Shown: piece by piece, positions 1-7,411 of the stretch
Numbering within the stretch: position 1 is the stretch's first letter
Layout of the letters: each line of letters begins with the position of its first letter
Source: JACJYE01 sp964432875
GTDB lineage: Bacteria > Bacteroidota > Bacteroidia > Chitinophagales > Saprospiraceae
Length of the DNA: 13,189 bases
Direction: 5' to 3'
Assembly: GCA_964432875.1 (NCBI GenBank)
Contig: CAYSPJ010000137.1
Location: 1-13,189, forward strand
Position numbers and translations under genes: made by a program
The notes under the pieces: model-generated
The model's input: only the letters and a program-made list of their open reading frames with translations
What the model was told of the DNA's origin: nothing
The model's database searches: none

Positions 1-72
1 GACCAAAACGGTGGGAACGGATTCCTCTTAAAAACGGCGCTATGCAACAGCCTAGCTGACACCTCACGCGCT
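1..72. other. Window edge, no feature seen
   Basis: No coding sequence, RNA gene or terminator hairpin is recognisable in these bases. They lie downstream of the leftward pseudouridine synthase gene. Confidence 0.5.
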
Positions 73-756
73 CTACCCCACCATTCCCGCCAAAGCACCC
101 CAAACCGGATCATTCGTGGGGAGCGGGGCAATAATTTCTTCCCACTCGCCAGAGATGGGATGGCGGAAGCGCAGCTTCCAGGCATGTAAGTGGATAGAAC
201 GGTCGGCGTTGCTGCGGCGGAAGCCGTATTTGACATCCCCTTTAATGGGGCAACCGATGGCCGCCAATTGTGCCCGTATCTGGTGGTGCCGACCGGTAGC
301 CAGGCGGATTTCCAATAGGTGGTAGTGCTCGCTGCTACCCAGGCAGCGATAGGATAGCTCGGCCAGCTTGGCACCGGGCCGCTCCTCTTCCACCGCGACC
401 GTGCGGTTTTGGCGGGCATCTTTGAGCAAAAAGTGGCGGAGTAAACCTTCCTCTGGCTCTGGTTTGTTGGCCACCGCTGCCAGGTAGGTTTTTTCTACCT
501 GCCGCTCGCGAAACTGCTCGTTCAGGCTAACCAGGGCCCCCTTGGTTTTTGCAAACAAGGCGACGCCACTAGCCGGCCGGTCGAGCCGGTGGATAAGATG
601 CAGGTTGGACTGGCAATAAATCTCTGCCAGATTGATCAGCGCTTTATCTCCGGTTTTATCCTCTTGTACCGGTATGCCAGCAGGCTTGTTGAAAGCGATG
701 AACTGGTTGTTCTTGTAAAGAACGAGCTCGCTGATCCGGAAGGTTTCGTCACTCAT
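73..756 (-). CDS. RluA-family pseudouridine synthase
   Basis: A 227-residue protein of the RluA/RluC/RluD family, which converts specific uridines of rRNA or tRNA to pseudouridine in the cytoplasm. The catalytic signature HRLDRPASG is at residues 56-64, with the nucleophilic Asp at 59. The family also shows TGRHHQIRAQ (154-163), KGDVKYG (172-178) and LHAW (190-193). There is no N-terminal S4 RNA-binding domain, so this is the catalytic core alone, as in the shorter RluA/TruC-like members. The exact target uridine cannot be read from sequence. The start lies 9 bases after the stop of the upstream small membrane protein on the same strand, so the two are probably co-transcribed. The gene looks intact. 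Confidence 0.93.
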   Translation of the reverse strand: MSDETFRISELVLYKNNQFIAFNKPAGIPVQEDKTGDKALINLAEIYCQSNLHLIHRLDRPASGVALFAKTKGALVSLNEQFRERQVEKTYLAAVANKPEPEEGLLRHFLLKDARQNRTVAVEEERPGAKLAELSYRCLGSSEHYHLLEIRLATGRHHQIRAQLAAIGCPIKGDVKYGFRRSNADRSIHLHAWKLRFRHPISGEWEEIIAPLPTNDPVWGALAGMVG

Positions 757-765
757 GTCAATCTA

Positions 766-948
766 TTAATCTATTTCTTCGTAATCAATATATTCATCAT
801 CGGGGCCTGGCTGGTCGCGGCGGGGTGGCTCCTCCTTGGGGATGCGGCTGGTGCGCTCCGCTTCGCCCTTGTTTAAAGCGCTCGGCCCAAACGCCATCTT
901 GTACACCAAATAGATGATCAAACTGAGAAAAACCCATTTTAATAACAT
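766..948 (-). CDS. DUF4834-like small membrane protein
   Basis: A 60-residue protein with one N-terminal membrane helix (LLKWVFLSLIIYLVYKM), a charged linker and an acidic, tyrosine-containing end, DDEYIDYEEID. This layout matches the small Bacteroidota proteins assigned to DUF4834, whose function is not known. I chose the ATG at 948 because the helix then starts directly at the N-terminus and AGG lies just upstream; an in-frame ATG at 975 would add nine polar residues. It is followed after 9 bases by the pseudouridine synthase and reads away from the DUF2723 gene. The family assignment is from memory of the pattern, so it is moderately sure. That it is a real gene is supported by position and composition. 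Confidence 0.65.
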   Translation of the reverse strand: MLLKWVFLSLIIYLVYKMAFGPSALNKGEAERTSRIPKEEPPRRDQPGPDDEYIDYEEID

Positions 949-1030
949 AACACCTGATTTGAACTGAGGGGCCATCGTGCCGGGAATCGAGCTAGTAAAG
1001 CCTTCACCCCTAAACTGCTACGGCACCAGG

Positions 1031-1055
1031 CCCGAATAATTGCACAATAATCGGG
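1031..1055. other. Imperfect inverted repeat in the divergent intergenic region
   Basis: CCCGA...TCGGG arms (1031-1035 and 1051-1055) enclose a second inverted repeat, ATTG-CA-CAAT, at 1039-1048, with small internal loops between them. It sits between the leftward DUF4834-like gene and the rightward DUF2723 gene. It could be a weak operator or the base of a leader hairpin for the leftward transcript. No function can be assigned. Confidence 0.3.
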
Positions 1056-1116
1056 AATCTTTCGGCCAAAACGTAACAGAAAGCCATTTGACTGCCTGGC
1101 ATCAGCAATATTTTTT

Positions 1117-1124
1117 TACTTTTG
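1117..1124 (+). promoter_or_regulatory. Candidate -7 box for the DUF2723-rpiB genes
   Basis: TACTTTTG matches the Bacteroidota -7 consensus TAnnTTTG exactly. It lies about 90 bases before the DUF2723 start, giving a leader of roughly 80 bases. The nearest upstream TTTG (1087-1090) is 26 bases away, longer than the usual spacing of about 19-21, so the -33 element is poor. The call rests on the -7 match and position. Confidence 0.35.
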
Positions 1125-1211
1125 CAGTCGGTTACCCCTTTAGCGGCTCTATATTGATATACAACCAGTTGAGGCCCGGGGATTATTTGTAATAACAATT
1201 TACAGCATTCA

Positions 1212-4200
1212 ATGGGATCAATGAAACGCCTACACATCATCACCGGCTGGCTGGTCTTCGCAGTTGCGCTAGTGGTTTATTACTATTCGGTAGAACGCAC
1301 TGGCAGCCTTTGGGACTGTGGAGAATTTATTCTAGGCGCCTATAAGCTGCAGGTCGTGCACCCGCCGGGAGCACCGATGTTTATGATTGCCGGAAGGATG
1401 TTCACCTGGGTAGCAGAGCTATTTTCAGATAACCCTGCGGATATCGCCTTTGCGGTCAACCTCATGTCGGCCATCTGTTCAGCATTTGCCGCTATGTTTA
1501 TCGCTTGGGTTACCATCATTTTAGGCGGCCTGGCCCTGGTTGGGCGCGAAGGCGAGCTCGATGGCGCACAAACGATCGCCACCTCTGGTGCCGGCTTGGT
1601 TGCTGGCTTGTCGACCGCTTTTGCCACCTCGATTTGGTTTTCGGCGGTAGAAGGCGAAGTTTACGCCATGTCCACCTTCTTTACCGCCCTGACTTTGTGG
1701 GCGATGATGACCTGGTACCGCCTGCCAGATACCCAACAGGCGGACCGCTGGCTGCTCTTTACCGTATATGCCGCTGGCTTGTCCGTTGGCGTCCACTTGT
1801 TGAGCCTCCTCACCTTCCCGGCGCTGGCCCTGTTCTACTATTTCAAAAAATATCACGAGCACCACTGGAAAGGCATTATCCTTGCCGCTATCGTCGGCGT
1901 TTTAGTCATCGTCATCGTGCAGAGCCTCATCATCGTCGGCATCCCCAATCTGTGGGCCGCTCTGGAAATCTTCATGGTCAATAGCCTTGGCCTGCCCTTT
2001 CACAGCGGGTTGATCCCCACCTTGCTCATCGTTGGGGCCACTATTGTCATCTTGCTCATGTATGCACATGGCCAGATTGCCTCGTCAATCCCGCTTTATG
2101 TGATCGGCGGCATCGTGGCCCTGAGCGCGCTGGCCGTTGGCGACGGTGGAGCTTCGACCATACTGTTCCGCCTGGCTTTTGTAGGCTTACTGGGCTATGG
2201 CATCAAGATTATGATTGATAAGTACCAACGAGAGCTACAACTCTTCGTGCTGGGAATGGCCCTGGTCGTAATCGGCTTTTCAACTATCGGCGTTATCGTC
2301 GTGCGGGCTAATGCCAACCCGCCCATCAACATGAACGCGCCAGATGATGCCCTGCGCCTGCTGCCCTACCTCAACCGCGAGCAGTATGGCGAGCGGCCTT
2401 TGCTGTATGGGCCCCACTTCGACGGCAAGCCGATCGATACAGAAACCCAAGACCGCTACGGCCGCGTGGGCGATCGCTATGAAACTACCGACCTGAAGAT
2501 TTCTTACGTCTATCGCAATTCGGATAAGATGCTCTTTCCGCGGATGGGCGATTATACGCAAGGGCGCCCGGCGCTCTACAAACGCTGGATGGGGCTGAAC
2601 CCAGAAGGGCCGCTGCCCTCAGGGCGGCCCGACCAGGTGGATAATATCCGCTTCCTCTTCAACTACCAGTTGGGCTGGATGTACTGGCGCTACTTCATGT
2701 GGAACTTTGCCGGCCGGCAAAATGCCGAGCAGGGCTTCTACCCCTGGGACAAAGCCAATGGGCATTGGCTGTCAGGCATCCCGTTAATCGATAAATGGCG
2801 GCTTTACGATCAAAGCCAACTGCCAGAAGCCATGAAAAACGACCAAGGGCGCAACACCTACTATATGCTGCCCTTCCTCTTTGGTATCTTCGGCTTGTTT
2901 TTCCACTTCCGCAAACGCCGCCACAATGCCATCGGCTTATTGGCCCTCTTTGTGATTACCGGCATCGGCATCATCATCTATTCGAACCAACCACCCAATG
3001 AACCAAGGGAACGCGACTACGTCCTGGTCGGCTCCTTCTTCACCTATTGCATCTGGATAGGCATGGGCGTGTTGGCGATCTTCGATCTGTTGCGCAACCG
3101 CCTCCGACAGAGCGGGGCCGTCTCAGCCGTCGTCGCCTCACTGGTGGTACTCAGCGCACCACTACTGATGGGTACCCAAAATTTTGACGACCACAGCCGT
3201 CGACACCATACCGGGGCTCGCGACTATGCCACCAACTTCCTGGAAAGCTGTGCGCCTAATGCCATTATTTTCACTTATGGCGATAACGATACCTACCCCC
3301 TATGGTATGCTCAGGAGGTTGAAGGCATCCGTACCGATGTGCGGGTCGTCAACCTCAGCCTCATCGCCGTGGATTGGTATATCGATTTGCTGCGCCGCAA
3401 AGTCAATGACTCGCCGCCTATCGAGATGACTATCCCGCGCGAAGCCTACCGCGGCAAAAAGCGCAACCAGGTGTTCTACTACAACCCTTCTCAGGAAGAC
3501 CGCCCGATGACCATTCAAAACTTCATCCGCTTCATCGGCGAAGACCACCCCTTACCGCTTTCTTCTGGCCGTGAAATTGAGAGCCATTTTACCACCAAGC
3601 AGGTCTTCATCCCCGTAAACCCGCAGGAAGTACTGGCCAATGGCGTGGTCAGTATGGCCGATACCGGGCGCATTGCAACGGCCATCCCTCTAAACTTGCA
3701 AGGCAAGGACTACCTCATCAAGGATGAGATCGCTATCCTCGACATCTTGGCCAGCAACCTCTGGAAGCGGCCGATATACTTTGCCGTGACTACCCGACAA
3801 GATAAGCTCTTCGGCATGGATGAATATATGCAACTGGAAGGGCTGGCCTTACGCATCATACCAGTCAGGTCGCCCGTCGACCGACAATATGGCATTATCG
3901 GCAGCGGTAGAGTCAATGCGGATGCCGTTTACAAAAACGTGATGGAGAAATTCCGCTGGGGCAATTTTGACCAGCATGAACTGTTTGTGGACCGCAGCTA
4001 TGCCCCCAGCATCCAAAGCCACCAATTGAGCATCCGCCGGGCAGCCCTCCAGCTCGTCAGAGATGGAGATAAGGAGCGGGCGATGGAGCTCGTCGACAAG
4101 TACTTCGAGGCTTTCCCCAACATGAATTTCCCTTACGATTATCGGGCCTACTACATGATTTCCGTTTATCTACAGGCCGAGGACTACGAGCGGGCTAAGC

Positions 4201-4454
4201 CTCATCTCGAAATCCTGGCGCGGCAGACGGCTGATCATCTCCGCTTCTACAATTCATTGAGCGACCGCATTCTGGAATCCAGCTTTGAGACCGAATACAT
4301 GCTGGCCATGCGCACCAAGGATGATATCATCGCCGCTGCCCGCAATTTTAAAGACGAAGCATTCGAAAAGGAAATGACGGAGCTCTTTGCTCCTTTCGAT
4401 ATCGAGGGCACTGAAAATATACCATTCGAACCATTCGAGCAAGATGAAGATTAA
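1212..4454 (+). CDS. DUF2723 (TMEM260/GT117-like) multipass membrane protein
   Basis: A 1080-residue protein of the DUF2723 family, related to the eukaryotic O-mannosyltransferase TMEM260 (CAZy GT117). The bacterial substrate is not established; transfer of sugar from a lipid carrier to exported proteins is an inference from the family. The N-terminus is a membrane helix followed by LWDCGEF (33-39) and HPPGAP (50-55), the family signature with the acidic residues expected at the active site of GT-C folds. Many helices follow to about residue 360. There is then a loop with RYETTDLKISYVYRN and a second helix group at about 553-653, including RERDYVLVGSF. A long soluble C-terminal region starts near 660 with TYGDNDTYPLWY (about 688) and ends in a helical, TPR-like stretch. 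The last residues PFEPFE come from a 9-bp tandem duplication at 4421-4438. A second ATG at 1221 is an equally possible start. The gene overlaps rpiB by 11 bases. Confidence 0.9.
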   Translation: MGSMKRLHIITGWLVFAVALVVYYYSVERTGSLWDCGEFILGAYKLQVVHPPGAPMFMIAGRMFTWVAELFSDNPADIAFAVNLMSAICSAFAAMFIAWVTIILGGLALVGREGELDGAQTIATSGAGLVAGLSTAFATSIWFSAVEGEVYAMSTFFTALTLWAMMTWYRLPDTQQADRWLLFTVYAAGLSVGVHLLSLLTFPALALFYYFKKYHEHHWKGIILAAIVGVLVIVIVQSLIIVGIPNLWAALEIFMVNSLGLPFHSGLIPTLLIVGATIVILLMYAHGQIASSIPLYVIGGIVALSALAVGDGGASTILFRLAFVGLLGYGIKIMIDKYQRELQLFVLGMALVVIGFSTIGVIVVRANANPPINMNAPDDALRLLPYLNREQYGERPLLYGPHFDGKPIDTETQDRYGRVGDRYETTDLKISYVYRNSDKMLFPRMGDYTQGRPALYKRWMGLNPEGPLPSGRPDQVDNIRFLFNYQLGWMYWRYFMWNFAGRQNAEQGFYPWDKANGHWLSGIPLIDKWRLYDQSQLPEAMKNDQGRNTYYMLPFLFGIFGLFFHFRKRRHNAIGLLALFVITGIGIIIYSNQPPNEPRERDYVLVGSFFTYCIWIGMGVLAIFDLLRNRLRQSGAVSAVVASLVVLSAPLLMGTQNFDDHSRRHHTGARDYATNFLESCAPNAIIFTYGDNDTYPLWYAQEVEGIRTDVRVVNLSLIAVDWYIDLLRRKVNDSPPIEMTIPREAYRGKKRNQVFYYNPSQEDRPMTIQNFIRFIGEDHPLPLSSGREIESHFTTKQVFIPVNPQEVLANGVVSMADTGRIATAIPLNLQGKDYLIKDEIAILDILASNLWKRPIYFAVTTRQDKLFGMDEYMQLEGLALRIIPVRSPVDRQYGIIGSGRVNADAVYKNVMEKFRWGNFDQHELFVDRSYAPSIQSHQLSIRRAALQLVRDGDKERAMELVDKYFEAFPNMNFPYDYRAYYMISVYLQAEDYERAKPHLEILARQTADHLRFYNSLSDRILESSFETEYMLAMRTKDDIIAAARNFKDEAFEKEMTELFAPFDIEGTENIPFEPFEQDED

Positions 4455-4820
4455 AACCATAGCGCTAGGCTGCGATCACGCTGGCTTTCCTTATAAAGCC
4501 AGCGTGGTTGCCCTGCTTCAATCCAAAGGCATTGAAGTGCTCGACTGCGGGGCATATTCTGCTGATTCGGTAGATTACCCAGACTTTGTCCACCCCGTGG
4601 CCCGCCAGGTCGAAGAAGGCACGGCTGATTTGGGAATCGTGATGTGCGGCAGCGGCAATGGAGTGGCCATGACGGCCAACAAACATCAGGGTATTCGGGC
4701 AGCTTTATGTTGGACTGAGGAGCTCGCCCGCCTGGCTCGCCAGCACAACAACGCTAATGTACTGGCCTTACCAGTGCGCTTTATCTCTGAGCGCGAAGCC
4801 TCGTCCATCAGCCAAGCCTT
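4444..4820 (+). CDS. rpiB: Ribose-5-phosphate isomerase B (3' end in assembly gap)
   Basis: The first 125 residues of RpiB, which interconverts ribose 5-phosphate and ribulose 5-phosphate in the non-oxidative pentose phosphate pathway. Visible family features are CDHAG (10-14), the substrate-site Tyr45 in DYPDF, the catalytic Cys68 in CGSGNG, and HNNANVL (101-107). Family members are about 140-150 residues, so only about 20 C-terminal residues are missing, inside the 100-N gap. If the placeholder length happens to be right in frame, translation after the gap reads Gly-Glu-Leu-stop (4921-4932), a believable RpiB end, but this cannot be proven. The start ATG lies inside the 3' end of the DUF2723 gene (11-base overlap), which points to co-transcription and translational coupling. 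No strong Shine-Dalgarno is seen. Confidence 0.9.
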
Positions 4821-4920
4821 NNNNNNNNNNNNNNNNNNNNNNNNNNNNNNNNNNNNNNNNNNNNNNNNNNNNNNNNNNNNNNNNNNNNNNNNNNNNNNNN
4901 NNNNNNNNNNNNNNNNNNNN
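4821..4920. other. Assembly gap of 100 N
   Basis: Exactly 100 N, the usual scaffolder placeholder, so the true length is unknown. It contains at least the end of rpiB. The sequence directly to its right is a hairpin-rich repeat-like block, and a multicopy element there would be a natural reason for the assembly to break. Confidence 0.97.
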
Positions 4921-4934
4921 GGTGAGTTATGAGC

Positions 4935-4958
4935 CAATTCTACCCCCCAGAAGAATTG
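4935..4958. repeat. Stem-loop 1 with TACCCCCCAG loop
   Basis: CAATTC (4935-4940) and GAATTG (4953-4958) form a perfect 6-bp stem closing the loop TACCCCCCAGAA (4941-4952). The first ten loop bases are identical to those of the larger stem-loop at 5014-5055, although the stems are unrelated. Between the two lies TGGGGGCCCCCA (4986-4997), a 12-bp palindrome whose G run is complementary to the C run of either loop. Confidence 0.6.
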
Positions 4959-5006
4959 ACCCGCTCACTCTTTTAGGGGATCCAATGGGGGCCCCCAATC
5001 TTTTCT

Positions 5007-5063
5007 ATTGCGCGAGCAACGCGCTAATTACCCCCCAGTATTAGCGACGTTGCTCACAACAAT
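5007..5063. repeat. Stem-loop 2 with TACCCCCCAG loop (15-bp stem)
   Basis: GAGCAACG-CGCTAAT (5014-5028) pairs with ATTAGCG-A-CGTTGCTC (5040-5055), giving a 15-bp stem with one bulged A at 5047. ATTG (5007-5010) and CAAT (5060-5063) can extend it across an internal loop. The apical loop (5029-5039) is TACCCCCCAGT. No T-run follows, so it does not look like an intrinsic terminator. It may be a palindromic repeat, a mobile-element end, or part of a structured RNA. Confidence 0.65.
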
Positions 5064-5073
5064 AGACTCTTCA

Positions 5074-5197
5074 GAACCCTAGTGGGTTCAAATCTCTTTA
5101 GCGGTAACGCAAGTGAGGTTTTGCCGTGCAAAAGCACGACCTAGCCTTGATTAAGGTTTGGTATGTAGATAGGAAATACTACAAGAAGTATAATTTC
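5074..5197 (+). ncRNA. Candidate structured RNA region (run of small hairpins)
   Basis: Several compact hairpins follow one another: GAACCC-TAGT-GGGTTC (5074-5089); GCG-GTAA-CGC (5101-5110), a GNRA-type tetraloop if transcribed; and TTTTGC-CGT-GCAAAA (5119-5133), which competes with CGTGC-AAAA-GCACG (5125-5138). The last is GAAA-TACT paired with AGTA-TAA-TTTC (5173-5197). No open reading frame covers the region convincingly. Together with the two C-loop hairpins just upstream it may form one non-coding RNA, a long leader for htpG, or the end of a repeat element. I recognise no known RNA family: the 4.5S, tmRNA, 6S and tRNA signatures I looked for are absent. Confidence 0.3.
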
Positions 5198-5481
5198 TCT
5201 CTCAGATAGCTCTCTTGGCGAAGGGCATTGGCTCCTTCTTTCAAATTCGACTGCAAAATACGATTTTTTTTAATAAATATCCAAACAAGCAGCTCGAAAA
5301 TATGTTGAAAAAATCTGCCATGCTTACAGCAGCCTATTTTTTTGCCTGTTTTTTTATGCCTCTCTTGTCTTCTTTTACGCAGCCAACCCTATTATGTTAC
5401 GTCATTTTGTCAGTTTTTTTTTCGTGGCACAGGGTTTGCCTCCTTCATTTCGCAAACAATTCAAACTAAACACGTTAGGCT
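5198..5481. other. T-rich intergenic region upstream of htpG
   Basis: A low-GC stretch with long T-runs (for example near 5265-5275, 5336-5355 and 5412-5422), unlike the surrounding coding DNA. A short ORF from an ATG at 5302 (55 codons, hydrophobic, no recognisable family) is more likely chance. A weak promoter candidate for htpG is TTTG (5406-5409), 21 bases, then AGGGTTTG (5431-5438), which keeps only the TTTG half of the -7 box. No clear heat-shock operator such as CIRCE was seen. Confidence 0.4.
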
Positions 5482-7350
5482 ATGCAAAAAGGTAGTATTT
5501 CTGTCCAGTCGGAGAATATATTCCCCATTATCAAAAAATTCCTTTACTCTGACCATGAGATTTTCCTCCGGGAACTGATTTCCAATGCCGTGGATGCCTC
5601 CATGAAACTCAAGGCGATGGCTTCCCGGGCTGAGGTTCAGGGCGAAGTTGGCGAGCTCAAAATCGAAGTGCTGCTCGACAAAGAAAACAAAACGCTGACG
5701 GTGCGCGACAACGGCATCGGCATGACGGAAGAAGAAGTTAAAAAATACCTCAACCAGGTGGCTTTCTCCAGCGCCCAGGAGTTTCTGGAGAAATACAAAA
5801 ACGAGGCCTCCGTAATCGGCAATTTCGGCCTGGGCTTCTATTCTTCTTTTATGGTGGCCGACAAGGTAGAGGTCTTGACTAAATCGCACCAGCAGGACGC
5901 CCCCGGCGTGTTTTGGGCCTGCGAAGGAGACCCGGAATATAGCCTGGAAGAAAACGGTAAGACCGAACGCGGCACCGACGTCGTGCTGTATATCAATGAA
6001 GACAACAAAGAGTTTCTGGAGGAAGGCCGCATCCGGCAATTGCTGGAGAAGTATTGTAAATTCCTGCCCATCCCTATCAAATTTGGCACCCGGCAAGAAA
6101 CCATCCGTGAAGGCGAAGGCGAGGAGGCTACTGAAAAACAGGTCGAAGTTGACAACATCATCAACAACACCAAGCCCGCCTGGCGCCGCCAGCCCTCAGA
6201 ACTCACCGACGAAGATTATAAAGCCTTCTACGACGAGCTCTACCCCTTCAGCCCCGCGCCGCTTTTTTGGATTCATCTTAATATAGATTATCCCTTCAAC
6301 CTCACCGGCATCCTCTATTTCCCGAAGTTGGGCAATAACTTCGAAGTCCAGAAAAACAAAATCCAGCTTTACAGCAATCAGGTCTATGTGACGGACAACG
6401 TAAAGGAGATCGTACCGGAATTCCTGACCCTGCTGCACGGTGTAATCGACTCCCCGGATATCCCGCTCAACGTCTCGCGCAGCTACTTGCAAGGCGATAG
6501 CAACGTCCGCAAAATCACTGGTTACATTACCCGCAAGGTGGCCGATAAGCTCAACGAGCTCTTCAAGCAGGATCGGGAGGCTTTCGAAGCAAAGTGGAAC
6601 GATTTGGGCGTCTTTATCAAATATGGCCTCATCTCCGATGAGAAGTTCTACGAGCGCGCGCTGCCCTTCACCCTGCTGCGCAACACTGACGGCGATTACC
6701 TTCAAATCGAGGAGTACCGCGACAAGGTGAAAGAAAACCAAACCGACAAGCACGGTAAAATCATCCTGCTCTACACCAATGATCCCGAAGGGCACGATGG
6801 CTTCATCAGCTCCGCCAAAGCTAAAGGCTATGATGTGGTCGCTTTTGACAACATCATCGACAATCACTTTATGCAGCACTTGGAGTATAAGCTGGGCAAC
6901 GTCTCTTTCGTGCGTGTAGATTCCGATACCATCGAAAACCTGGTGCAAAAAGACGAGAAGCTCGAATCAGTACTCAGCGAAGGCCAGCAGCAAGAGGTCA
7001 AGGCTTTGTTCGAGAAGCTGCCCTTGGATGCCGGCGGCACCGTAGTGGCTAGGGCGCTGTCGCCGGAGGGCATGCCAGTGGTCATCACCCGCCCGGAATT
7101 TATGCGCCGCATGAAGGAAATGCAACTGCTGCAAGGTATGCAATTCGGTGAGATGCCAGATATGTACAACCTCGTGGTCAATACCAACCATCCGCTCATT
7201 GCCACGAAGCTGATTGAAGAAAAAGATGAGGCCAAGCAGCTCGAACTGGCGGAGTACCTCGTCAAATTGGCCCTGCTCAACCAGAATATGCTGCGCGGCA
7301 GCAAGCTGACCGACTTCATCAACCGCAGTTTGGATTTTTTGAAAAACTAA
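5482..7350 (+). CDS. htpG: Molecular chaperone HtpG (Hsp90)
   Basis: A 622-residue bacterial Hsp90, an ATP-dependent cytosolic chaperone dimer; the length is typical. The N-terminal ATPase domain shows RELISNAVDA (30-39) with the catalytic Glu31. DNGIGMT (76-82) carries the nucleotide-binding Asp76, and the lid and glycine-rich segment VIGNFGLGFYSSF lies at 111-123. The middle domain carries IPLNVSRSYLQ, with the ATP-contacting Arg at 333. The C-terminal domain ends in a helical dimerisation region (LAEYLVKLALLNQ). The 'NAVDA' form, in place of the 'NASDA' of proteobacteria, is common in Bacteroidota. The start at 5482 gives MQKGSISVQ, the usual family N-terminus. The gene appears to be monocistronic. 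Confidence 0.97.
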   Translation: MQKGSISVQSENIFPIIKKFLYSDHEIFLRELISNAVDASMKLKAMASRAEVQGEVGELKIEVLLDKENKTLTVRDNGIGMTEEEVKKYLNQVAFSSAQEFLEKYKNEASVIGNFGLGFYSSFMVADKVEVLTKSHQQDAPGVFWACEGDPEYSLEENGKTERGTDVVLYINEDNKEFLEEGRIRQLLEKYCKFLPIPIKFGTRQETIREGEGEEATEKQVEVDNIINNTKPAWRRQPSELTDEDYKAFYDELYPFSPAPLFWIHLNIDYPFNLTGILYFPKLGNNFEVQKNKIQLYSNQVYVTDNVKEIVPEFLTLLHGVIDSPDIPLNVSRSYLQGDSNVRKITGYITRKVADKLNELFKQDREAFEAKWNDLGVFIKYGLISDEKFYERALPFTLLRNTDGDYLQIEEYRDKVKENQTDKHGKIILLYTNDPEGHDGFISSAKAKGYDVVAFDNIIDNHFMQHLEYKLGNVSFVRVDSDTIENLVQKDEKLESVLSEGQQQEVKALFEKLPLDAGGTVVARALSPEGMPVVITRPEFMRRMKEMQLLQGMQFGEMPDMYNLVVNTNHPLIATKLIEEKDEAKQLELAEYLVKLALLNQNMLRGSKLTDFINRSLDFLKN

Positions 7351-7366
7351 GGAAAAAGCCATTTGT

Positions 7367-7397
7367 TTTGCCATTTGCCAGGCATGGCGTATATTTA
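7367..7397 (+). promoter_or_regulatory. Candidate promoter for the exported aminotransferase
   Basis: TTTG (7367-7370), a 19-base spacer and TATATTTA (7390-7397, 7 of 8 matches to TAnnTTTG) fit the Bacteroidota housekeeping promoter. This predicts transcription starting about 10 bases before the ATG at 7412. An 8-bp inverted repeat, TTTTGCCA (7366-7373) and TGGCAAAA (7399-7406), brackets the -7 box and could be an operator. The aminotransferase thus need not depend on htpG read-through. Confidence 0.4.
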
Positions 7398-7411
7398 GTG
7401 GCAAAAAACAG

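Noticed and set aside
4929..4976. 15-codon ORF MSQFYPPEELTRSLF as an independent gene
   Set aside because: Too short to support, and it overlaps the first C-loop hairpin. Kept only as a finding about a possibly truncated gene.
4757..5044. ORF running through the first N gap
   Set aside because: Its reading frame depends on an arbitrary gap length and overlaps rpiB in another frame.
5014..5055. Intrinsic terminator for the rpiB operon
   Set aside because: The stem is strong but no T-run follows on either side, and the loop matches a second hairpin, so a repeat or structured RNA fits better.
4935..5055. CRISPR array
   Set aside because: Only two copies of a 10-base identical segment, no regular repeat-spacer unit, and no cas genes in the window.
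5084..5096. GGGTTCAAATCTC resembles a tRNA T-arm
   Set aside because: The T-stem pairs poorly, no acceptor stem partner or anticodon arm fits upstream, and the bases pair better in the GAACCC/GGGTTC hairpin.
5215..5469. 84-codon ORF from a TTG, and a 55-codon ORF from the ATG at 5302, before htpG
   Set aside because: They lie in T-rich DNA that gives hydrophobic residues by composition, with no recognisable family and no ribosome binding site.
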